Of a stretch of 64,000 nucleotides of DNA, positions 57,537-64,000 are shown in pieces. The stretch spans positions 1 through 64,000 of the forward strand of contig NZ_CAMLDL010000001.1 of the NCBI RefSeq assembly GCF_946478955.1, written 5' to 3'. The stretch is from an uncultured Sphingomonas sp. (GTDB lineage: Bacteria > Pseudomonadota > Alphaproteobacteria > Sphingomonadales > Sphingomonadaceae). Both the position numbers and the translations under genes were made by a program. Within the stretch, counting starts at the first letter, position 1; each line of letters starts with the position of its first letter. Under the pieces are notes generated by a model. That model was not told the DNA's origin. It searched no databases and saw nothing but the letters and a program-made list of their open reading frames with translations.

Positions 57537-59291
57537 CTACTTGGCGGCACTTCCGCCTTTCGCGTTGCCCTGCTCGCTGATCCATTCCCGCATCTGATCC
57601 TCAAGAACATTTAGCGGCACGGCGCCCATCGCCAGGAAGCGGTCATGGAAGGCGGCCTTGTCGAACCGTGCACCCAGGCGGTTTTCTGCTTCCCTACGAA
57701 GCTTGCGAATGGTGAGTTCCCCCAGCTTGTAAGAGAGGGCCTGTCCCGGCCAGCTGATATAACGATCAACCTCCGTCTCTACCTCATGCTGTGACAAGGC
57801 GGTGTGTCCAGCGAGATAATCGATCGCCTGCTGGCGAGTCCAACCATAACGGTGGATACCGGTATCGATCACCAACCGCGCCGCGCGCCACATTTCATAG
57901 CTTAGCTGTCCGAATTTTTCGTAAGGGGTACGATAGATTCCCATCTCATTGCCGAGCCATTCGGAATAAAGCCCCCACCCTTCGCCATAGCCGGAGAAAT
58001 AAAGGTTCTGCCGGAATGCCGGCAGACCCTTCTGTTCGGTTGACAGCGCGGCCTGGAAACTGTGACCGGGCGCGCATTCGTGGAGGGTTAGCGCCGGGAT
58101 GTTATACAGCGAGCGCGTCGGTAGATTATAGGTATTCATCATGCAGCTATCGAGACCGCCGCGACCGGCGGTGTAAAACGGCGCGAGCGAGTCAGGAACC
58201 GGGATAATCGTGAACCGGCGCCGGGGCAGCAGGTGGAATTCGTCGCGAAGCTTTCCATCAACCCGCTTCGCGACATAGGCCGATACGCCCATCAACTCGT
58301 CTGGCGTCTTCGCATAGAATTGCGGGTCGGTTTTTAGGAACGTCAGAAACGCTGGTAGATCTCCTTTGAAACCGCTGGCGCGCATCTGTTCGCCCATCGC
58401 CGCCTCAATCCTGGCAACTTCCGACAGCCCGATCTTGTGAATTTCTTCAGGGGTAAGCTGGGTCGTTGTATATTCGCGGACCTGCGCCCGGTAATATGCA
58501 TCGCCATCCGGAAGTTGGCGTGCCGACACCGTGACGCGGGCTTGGGGATAATAGGTACCGGTGTAATAGGTCAGCAGTTTGCGATAGGCGGGAAGGACCG
58601 AGTTGGCGATAGCCGCCAATGCTTGTGCGCGGAGCGCCTCTTGCTCGGCCGCCGGAATAGTCGGCGGCATGTCCCGGAACGGCGCGTAGAAACTACTGTC
58701 CGCACCATTCTTCTCCAGAAAGATGGAAATCGACTTGTCGCGTCCCGCGAGTGTCGCCTTCGGCACGGAATATCCACGCGCAAGCCCGGCATTCATGTTG
58801 GCGATCTGCTCGTCAAAATACCGCGGGATTTCGTTCAGTCGGGCAATATAACGGCGATAGCCGGCCGCATCATCGAACGGCTGTCGCTCATCAAGATAGG
58901 TCCAAAAGCTACTGTCGCTATTGAACGGCATTTCATAGGTCCGTCCGCGCAGCTCGATGAGCCCATTGTCCAGCACCGACTTGAACACCGCTGCATTGAC
59001 CCGTTCGTCGGACGACAGCTGATTGAGCGGAATGGCCGACAGCTTGCGCTGGCTTTCCTCCAGATAGCGTAGCCGTTCTGCTTGCGCCGCGGCATTGATG
59101 CGCGGCAGGCAATCGGTCGGCTGCATGTCGCCTCGACTGTCCTCGGCAAAGCAGCTTTGTTTGGCATCCCAACGGGAATAATCGTCATACAGCGCCCGAA
59201 GCTGCGTATCGGCCCCGTTTGGGGCGGCCCATGACGGTGCAGCCATTGTGATCGCCAACGCAACTGCTGACCCAAGGCCAATATCTCGCAT
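57537..59291 (-). CDS. DUF885-family exported metallopeptidase-like protein (second copy)
   Basis: A 584-residue paralogue of the first DUF885 gene. The signal peptide is MRDIGLGSAVALAITMAAPSWA, without a Tat arginine pair. The zinc motif reads HECAPGH (404-410; H404, E405, H410), followed by SGYGEGWGLYSEWLG and VDRYISWPGQALSYKLGE. It is on the opposite strand from the first copy and about 950 bases away. The two share the overall layout but differ in export route, so they are probably not a recent tandem duplication. Confidence 0.87.
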   Translation of the reverse strand: MRDIGLGSAVALAITMAAPSWAAPNGADTQLRALYDDYSRWDAKQSCFAEDSRGDMQPTDCLPRINAAAQAERLRYLEESQRKLSAIPLNQLSSDERVNAAVFKSVLDNGLIELRGRTYEMPFNSDSSFWTYLDERQPFDDAAGYRRYIARLNEIPRYFDEQIANMNAGLARGYSVPKATLAGRDKSISIFLEKNGADSSFYAPFRDMPPTIPAAEQEALRAQALAAIANSVLPAYRKLLTYYTGTYYPQARVTVSARQLPDGDAYYRAQVREYTTTQLTPEEIHKIGLSEVARIEAAMGEQMRASGFKGDLPAFLTFLKTDPQFYAKTPDELMGVSAYVAKRVDGKLRDEFHLLPRRRFTIIPVPDSLAPFYTAGRGGLDSCMMNTYNLPTRSLYNIPALTLHECAPGHSFQAALSTEQKGLPAFRQNLYFSGYGEGWGLYSEWLGNEMGIYRTPYEKFGQLSYEMWRAARLVIDTGIHRYGWTRQQAIDYLAGHTALSQHEVETEVDRYISWPGQALSYKLGELTIRKLRREAENRLGARFDKAAFHDRFLAMGAVPLNVLEDQMREWISEQGNAKGGSAAK

Positions 59292-59344
59292 CCGTATCCT
59301 CCTAATTTAATCAGGAGCCTAGCAGCAGGCGCATTGACGGCAAG

Positions 59345-59791
59345 TCATGGCATCGACGCGATGTCGGGCTCGACCCAGGCACGCCGAGCATCGACCGAAA
59401 ACAGGCGCGCCTTCGACCAGAACCGCAACGGCCAGTCGCGCTTGCCCATGGGCGAATGAAGAAGCTCATTGGCCAGGTTATGAAGTGGCGGCGCCGGAGA
59501 TCGTTCGCTCAGAAACAGGCGAATACCGCGCAAATAAGCCTTTGTGATGGTGTCGTGATAGCCTTCGCTATCATCGTTCACGCCCCCAACGCTCTCATTA
59601 TAGCGGCGAATGAGGCCGGCAAGCTCGGCATCCAGATCAATCTCTGGATGCCGCAGTAGCAGGTAAAGCGTTGCGGCAAGGTGCGCCTCGTGCGTCCATT
59701 CCACTTTGGGTAGATCGGCGCGTAGCAATCCCTCGCCCACATGGGCGACGGCCTCGTCGGTGTCAAAATGGCGGACAGGAAATTCGGTCAT
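59345..59791 (-). CDS. Conserved-looking protein of unknown function
   Basis: I do not recognise a named family. The 148-residue product is hydrophilic and helical, with WTHEAHLAATLYLLLRHPEIDLD and YHDTITKAYLRGIRLFL as the most distinctive segments. It has no signal peptide or membrane helix. The histidine/glutamate pattern could bind a metal, but this is a guess. Its ATG lies within a strong hairpin that follows pckA. Frame and codon use look like a real gene. Confidence 0.65.
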   Translation of the reverse strand: MTEFPVRHFDTDEAVAHVGEGLLRADLPKVEWTHEAHLAATLYLLLRHPEIDLDAELAGLIRRYNESVGGVNDDSEGYHDTITKAYLRGIRLFLSERSPAPPLHNLANELLHSPMGKRDWPLRFWSKARLFSVDARRAWVEPDIASMP

Positions 59792-59833
59792 CGGATCGGG
59801 CTTTCTTTAAAGGAGCCCGATCCGTCAATGACC
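59786..59833 (-). promoter_or_regulatory. Strong hairpin between pckA and the next gene, covering its start codon
   Basis: Two stems are nested: a perfect 11-bp stem (59792-59802 with 59814-59824; CGGATCGGGCT on both minus-strand arms) with an 11-base loop, and an outer 6-bp stem (59786-59791 with 59828-59833) separated by a 3-base bulge. The outer stem includes the ATG of the downstream gene. It could end pckA transcripts, or limit translation of the next gene. It lacks a T-run. Confidence 0.55.
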
Positions 59834-59840
59834 GGGCGAA

Positions 59841-61442
59841 CTAGGCGTGGACCTTGGGGCCCGCTTGGCGCACGCCCTCTTCGACATCGTCAGAGAATTG
59901 CGCAAAATTTTCCACGAACAGATCGACCAGCTTGGCCGCAGTGCGATCATAATCTTCCTTGTCGCTCCAGGTGTTGCGCGGATCGAGGATCGAGGTGTCG
60001 ACGCCCGGAACGCTCACTGGCACTTCAAAGCCGAAATTCGGGTCCTTGCGGAATTCGACATTGTTCAGGCTGCCGTCGAGCGCGGCATTGAGCAGCGCGC
60101 GGGTTTCCTTGATCGGCATGCGCTTGCCGGTGCCATACTGGCCACCGGTCCAACCGGTGTTGATCAGCCAGCACTGCGCACCGCCCTCGGCGATCCGCTT
60201 CTTCAGCAGATTGCCATAGACGCTCGGTGGACGCGGCATAAAGGCGGCGCCGAAGCAGGTCGAGAAGGTCGCCTGTGGTTCAGTCACACCGATTTCGGTA
60301 CCCGCGACCTTTGCGGTGTACCCTGACAAGAAGTGGTACATCGCCTGATCGGGCGTCAGCCGTGAGATCGGCGGCAGCACGCCGAACGCATCGGCGGTCA
60401 GGAAGATAATCGTCGACGGCGGCGGGCCAAGGTTGTCCTTGCTCGCGTTAGGGATGAACTCGATCGGATAGGCGCCGCGCGTATTCTCGGTCTTGCTGGC
60501 GTCAGTGAAGTCGAGCTCGCGCGTCGTCTCGTCCATCGCCACATTCTCAAGGATCGTGCCAAACATTTTGGTCGTCGCATAGATCTCCGGCTCGCCTTCG
60601 GCGGACAGGTTGATCATCTTAGCGTAGCAGCCGCCTTCAAAGTTGAAGACCGCCGTGTCCGACCAGCCATGTTCATCGTCACCGATCAGGGTGCGGCTGG
60701 CATCCGCCGACAGCGTCGTCTTGCCAGTACCGCTGAGGCCGAAGAAGATCGCGCTCTTGCCGTCGGCGCCAATGTTGGCGCTGCAATGCATTGGCATCAC
60801 GCCCTCGGCCGGCAACAGGAAGTTGAGAAGGCCGAACACGCCCTTCTTCATCTCGCCTGAATATTCGGTGTTGCCGATCAGGATCATCTTCTCGGTGAAG
60901 TTGACCGCGATCACCGTATCGCTGCGGCAGCCGTGGCGTGCAGGATCGGCCTTGAAGCTCGGCAGGTTGATGATGGTATATTCGGGAACGAAGCCGGGCA
61001 GCTCATCTTCCGAGGGGCGGACCAGCAGCGTACGCACGAACAGATTGTGCCACGCCATTTGCGTTATGACGCGCACATTCACGCGATATTCGGGCTGGCT
61101 ACCACCGTAGAGGTCGGCAACGAACAGTTCGTCCTGATCGCCCACTGCGGCAAGAAAATCAGCCTTGAGATTTGCCCAATGCTCCGGCGACATCGCCTGG
61201 TTGATCGCGCCCCAATTGATCGTGTCTTCGGTCGTTGCATCGCGAACGACATATTTGTCCTTTACGCTGCGCCCGGTGAACTTACCCGTATCGACCAGCA
61301 ATGCACCGTCCTTGGTAAGTTCGCCCTCACCGCGACGAATAGCCTGCTCTACCAGGGGTGCAGTCGTCAGGTTCCAAAGCAGCTCTGCCTTGGTGTCGAT
61401 TCCCTGTGCGTTCAACTGATACGCGGGAATTCGTTCGCTCAC
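59841..61442 (-). CDS. pckA: Phosphoenolpyruvate carboxykinase (ATP)
   Basis: PckA converts oxaloacetate to phosphoenolpyruvate, the first committed gluconeogenic step. The 533-residue product has Walker A GLSGTGKT (235-242), DDEHGW near 255 and the substrate motif [15 protein letters not shown]-type features include RTLIGDDE and [11 protein letters not shown] 61442 follows AGGAG at seven bases; the extension to 61532 would need a promoter within the coding region. A good promoter and inverted repeats lie upstream. Confidence 0.97.
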   Translation of the reverse strand: MSERIPAYQLNAQGIDTKAELLWNLTTAPLVEQAIRRGEGELTKDGALLVDTGKFTGRSVKDKYVVRDATTEDTINWGAINQAMSPEHWANLKADFLAAVGDQDELFVADLYGGSQPEYRVNVRVITQMAWHNLFVRTLLVRPSEDELPGFVPEYTIINLPSFKADPARHGCRSDTVIAVNFTEKMILIGNTEYSGEMKKGVFGLLNFLLPAEGVMPMHCSANIGADGKSAIFFGLSGTGKTTLSADASRTLIGDDEHGWSDTAVFNFEGGCYAKMINLSAEGEPEIYATTKMFGTILENVAMDETTRELDFTDASKTENTRGAYPIEFIPNASKDNLGPPPSTIIFLTADAFGVLPPISRLTPDQAMYHFLSGYTAKVAGTEIGVTEPQATFSTCFGAAFMPRPPSVYGNLLKKRIAEGGAQCWLINTGWTGGQYGTGKRMPIKETRALLNAALDGSLNNVEFRKDPNFGFEVPVSVPGVDTSILDPRNTWSDKEDYDRTAAKLVDLFVENFAQFSDDVEEGVRQAGPKVHA

Positions 61443-61466
61443 GTCGATTCTCCTAAGTTTTTCAAA

Positions 61467-61540
61467 GACGTCGACTGCCCCATCGACGTCGGCGCATACG
61501 TATGCGATGCGCCTATACATAGACCCCGGCAAACCGTCAA
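61467..61540 (-). promoter_or_regulatory. pckA promoter with operator-like inverted repeats
   Basis: On the minus strand TTGACG (61535-61540) and TATAGG (61512-61517) are separated by 17 bases, an excellent promoter. Just downstream a perfect 14-bp palindrome CGCATACGTATGCG (61493-61506) covers the expected +1. A second inverted repeat GACGTCGA / TCGACGTC (61467-61474 with 61483-61490) lies in the leader. These could bind a regulator of pckA. Divergent chvI is 74 bases beyond; its own promoter is not clear. Confidence 0.6.
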
Positions 61541-61614
61541 AGCACCTTCACTTCGGCTTGTCACAATTTGTCTTGCTGGCTAAGCGGACTGTCGCGCCAT
61601 TCGAAGGAGCAGCA

Positions 61615-62331
61615 ATGAGCCATGTGATTGCGCTGGTCGACGACGACCGGAATATTCTGACGTCGGTTTCGATTGCGTTGCAGGCAGAAGGCTTCCTGAC
61701 GCGGGTGTATACAGACGGCGACAGCGCGCTGAAGGCATTTGCCGAAAGCCCGGCGGATTTGGGCGTGTTTGATATCAAGATGCCGCAGATGGACGGCATG
61801 GAGCTCCTCCGCCGCCTGCGCGAATTTTCGACCATGCCGGTGATCTTTCTGACGTCGAAGGACGATGAACTTGACGAGGCATTGGGTTTGGCGATGGGCG
61901 CTGACGACTATATCTCCAAGCCCTTTTCGCAGCGTTTGCTGATCGCTCGCATCCGCGCCATTTTACGGCGCCAAGACCTCGCCCGCGGAGTTGAAGGTAA
62001 TGACGAAGCGGAGAGTGCTGAGGAACAACGCCTGCTGGAACGCGGGCGGCTGGTAATGGATCCTGCCCGTCATAAGGTGCGGTGGGACGGCAGGCCGGTG
62101 ACATTGACCGTCACCGAATTTCTTATCCTGGAGGCGCTCGCGTCCCGGCCCGGGGTCGTCAAATCGCGCAATCAGCTATTGGATGTTGCGTATCAGGACG
62201 ATGTCTATGTCGATGATCGTACCATCGACAGTCACATCAAACGCATCCGTCGAAAGTTCCGGACTGTCGATGGCGAGTTCGATGCTATCGAGACACTATA
62301 TGGCGTCGGCTACCGATTCGGAGAGGAGTGA
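61615..62331 (+). CDS. chvI: DNA-binding response regulator ChvI
   Basis: A 238-residue OmpR-type regulator. The receiver has DDD (9-11), D53 ([11 protein letters not shown]) and K (SKPFSQ). The winged-helix domain (about 140-235) ends GVGYRF. In Rhizobiales the ChvI/ChvG pair controls acid-stress and envelope genes; the pckA-chvI-chvG-hprK arrangement is the same here. ATG 61615 follows GAAGGAG. chvG begins within its last codons. Confidence 0.94.
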   Translation: MSHVIALVDDDRNILTSVSIALQAEGFLTRVYTDGDSALKAFAESPADLGVFDIKMPQMDGMELLRRLREFSTMPVIFLTSKDDELDEALGLAMGADDYISKPFSQRLLIARIRAILRRQDLARGVEGNDEAESAEEQRLLERGRLVMDPARHKVRWDGRPVTLTVTEFLILEALASRPGVVKSRNQLLDVAYQDDVYVDDRTIDSHIKRIRRKFRTVDGEFDAIETLYGVGYRFGEE

Positions 62332-63874
62332 CGAAAGCGACCTCGCCCTGACATGGTCGGGGCGCTGGAGCCTTTCGCGCCGCATTCTTGCGGTCAACGT
62401 CCTGACGATCGTTCTCGTCATCCTATCAATCTTCTTCCTCGACCGGTACCGCATCCGCCTGGAGCGGGAGCGCGTGCACAAGGTTGAGGCGGTCGCAGAG
62501 ATGGTCTCCATCGCATTGCCGATGACGCTACCGGCCCAGCAGCCCAAGCTTCTCGGCGAATTCTCATCGCAGCAGAAAAACCGCATTCGCGTGTATGGCC
62601 CGAATGGAAAGCTGGTCATGGACAGTTGGTCCGTGTCCGGTCCGACGTACCGTCTGCGTGATCCCGATACACAGAAATGGACCAAAGACGCCGCCCGCTC
62701 GTTCGATCGTATCTTCAACGCGCTCGTCAACACGGAAACGCCGGAATATTTCGAAGAGCCATCTACCGACGTCGCCTCGGCGTGGGAGGAAGCGGTAGCG
62801 GCGCGCACGACAGGGTCGATTGAAAGCAACATTCGCCTGGCGCCGGAAATGACACCGGTGTTCTCTGCGGCCAAAACATTGGCCGACGGGTCGACCATAT
62901 TGGTCACCGACAATGATCGGGAATTCACACGCCGCGTCCGTAAACAGCGCGGCGCACTCGCAGTCGCCCTGATCGGAATTACGGCGCTGTCGGTCCTGCT
63001 GTCGCTATTCCTTGCACGAACCATTGTACGCCCGCTGCGTCGGATTGCCCTGTCGGCACACCGCGTCCGCATGGGGCGGGCTCGTGAGGTGCGGGTGCCC
63101 CGCCTGCCCTCTCGCCACGATGAAATTGGTCTATTGGCCCGGTCAGTCAGCGACATGAGCCAATCACTGCGGCAGCGGATCGACAATATTGAGGCATTTG
63201 CGGCCGACGTTACCCACGAACTCAAAAATCCGTTGGCGTCCCTTCGAAGCGCGGTCGATAGCCTTGAGCGGGTCGACGATCCGGATCTGCGCAAGAAGTT
63301 GATCGACGTGATTCGTCAGGACGTTGTGCGGCTCGACCGATTAATTGGTGATGTCAGCGAGGCGGCGCGCACCGATGCCGAACTTGCGCGGGCACGGTTT
63401 GAGCCCGTCGATCTTGGCGATTTGATCGGCCAGCTTGTGAAGAGCTGGGAGACGCGGCGAGAGACGGGTGATGTCCGCATTGCCTTTGCCCGCCCGCGTA
63501 AAAATAGCGCCATCGTAATGGGGGAGCCCAATCGACTGGCCCGCGCGATTGACAATATCATCGACAACGCGATCAGCTTTTCACCACCGGGCGGCCTGGT
63601 GGAAGTGGCGGCCACGCATGTCGGTGACGAGATCAGGATTCGCATCGACGACGAAGGCCCGGGTGTTCCGCCGGACTTACGCGAAGCCATTTTCAATCGC
63701 TTTCATTCCGTCCGGCCCAAGAGTGAAAGCTTCGGTCGCCACTCAGGGCTCGGGCTCGCCATATCTCGCGCAATTGTGGAGGGCCATGACGGAGAAATCG
63801 ATGTGGAGGACCGCGACGACGCGCCCTCCGGTGCCCGATTTACCATCAGTCTGAAGGCTGCAGACCGTCCATGA
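62300..63874 (+). CDS. chvG: Sensor histidine kinase ChvG
   Basis: A 524-residue membrane kinase and partner of ChvI. Membrane helices lie at about 29-48 and 218-238, flanking a periplasmic sensor region of about 170 residues. HAMP (about 240-292) is followed by the phospho-histidine H306 ([15 protein letters not shown]) and an ATPase domain with [18 protein letters not shown] and [14 protein letters not shown]. The start at ATG 62300 overlaps chvI by 32 bases and has a weak ribosome-binding site. A longer upstream frame runs inside chvI and lacks support. hprK overlaps its stop (ATGA). Confidence 0.92.
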   Translation: MASATDSERSDESDLALTWSGRWSLSRRILAVNVLTIVLVILSIFFLDRYRIRLERERVHKVEAVAEMVSIALPMTLPAQQPKLLGEFSSQQKNRIRVYGPNGKLVMDSWSVSGPTYRLRDPDTQKWTKDAARSFDRIFNALVNTETPEYFEEPSTDVASAWEEAVAARTTGSIESNIRLAPEMTPVFSAAKTLADGSTILVTDNDREFTRRVRKQRGALAVALIGITALSVLLSLFLARTIVRPLRRIALSAHRVRMGRAREVRVPRLPSRHDEIGLLARSVSDMSQSLRQRIDNIEAFAADVTHELKNPLASLRSAVDSLERVDDPDLRKKLIDVIRQDVVRLDRLIGDVSEAARTDAELARARFEPVDLGDLIGQLVKSWETRRETGDVRIAFARPRKNSAIVMGEPNRLARAIDNIIDNAISFSPPGGLVEVAATHVGDEIRIRIDDEGPGVPPDLREAIFNRFHSVRPKSESFGRHSGLGLAISRAIVEGHDGEIDVEDRDDAPSGARFTISLKAADRP

Positions 63875-64000
63875 GCGAAACCCGCGTAAGCTCTGAAAAT
63901 TTGCATGCAACCACCGTGGCGCTGGATGGGCGAGCGGTGCTGATCGCCGGTCCATCGGGGTCCGGCAAATCAGACCTTGCGCTTCGTCTGCTGGATCATG
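63871..64000 (+). CDS. hprK: HPr kinase/phosphorylase, 5' part
   Basis: Only the first 43 residues are in the window; the gene continues to the right. It starts with [20 protein letters not shown] and has the Walker A motif GPSGSGKSD. The short N-terminus fits the alphaproteobacterial HprK, which lacks the N-terminal domain of Gram-positive forms and controls the nitrogen-type phosphotransferase system. The ATG overlaps the chvG stop, and the gene order pckA-chvI-chvG-hprK supports the call. Confidence 0.92.
   Translation, partial: MSETRVSSENLHATTVALDGRAVLIAGPSGSGKSDLALRLLDH

Overview
This 64 kb window is a gene-dense, high-GC bacterial chromosome segment made almost entirely of core genes. 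The gene set points to an alphaproteobacterium, most likely a sphingomonad. Supporting markers are CckA and ChpT of the CtrA phosphorelay, the HdaA-type DnaA regulator, the pckA/chvI-chvG-hprK locus, an alphaproteobacterial GTTC-N7-GTTC SOS box before recA, a short HprK, and many exported peptidases. I see no tRNA, rRNA operon, CRISPR array, transposon or prophage, and no gene-free stretch longer than 300 bases.

Layout. 1-1066: the 5' part of RNase P RNA and an AmpD-like amidase. 1082-6312: a chemotaxis operon read leftward as cheA-cheW-cheY-cheB-cheR, with a near-consensus CtrA box before cheA. 6321-8984: chpT, then divergent rluD and rpoH. 8981-17594: an exported agmatine-deiminase-like protein with a small membrane partner, a degenerate EF-G paralogue, a HAD hydrolase, a dicarboxylate/amino acid symporter, an exported M24 peptidase and a Bcr/CflA exporter. 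17658-23738: recA with its SOS box, a single-domain response regulator, cckA and an M13 peptidase. 23876-32150: smpB, dapA, slt, greB, a PPK2-like protein, aspS, rnd and an I78 inhibitor. 32147-39690: a tightly packed ppx-ppk1-hdaA-DUF2066 operon, divergent from purM and a purN-YjbR fusion. 39700-43495: two unknown envelope proteins, then ndk, holC and pepA. 43657-49179: the outer-membrane and ribosome operon lptD-surA-pdxA-rsmA. 49176-59791: a TPR protein, an RsmB-like methyltransferase, guaB, a CitE-like lyase, an SPFH/NfeD pair, two DUF885 proteins and small unknowns. 59786-64000: pckA, divergent from chvI-chvG-hprK; hprK runs off the window.

How the genes work together. Cell-cycle control is represented by cckA, chpT and hdaA, and a putative CtrA site may tie chemotaxis to it. 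Polyphosphate metabolism appears three times: ppk1, ppx and a PPK2 paralogue with altered active-site residues. Carbon and acid-stress control is represented by pckA facing chvIG and hprK across an intergenic region rich in inverted repeats. Many neighbouring genes overlap by 1-8 bases or are separated by about 3 bases, so operons are tightly coupled. Three convergent gene pairs share overlapping stop codons.

I found no clear new defence, biosynthetic or mobile system. The most unusual items are proteins with altered key residues or domains (EF-G-like, PPK2-like, HdaA, the CheA C-terminus, PurN-YjbR) and several regulatory DNA or RNA structures.
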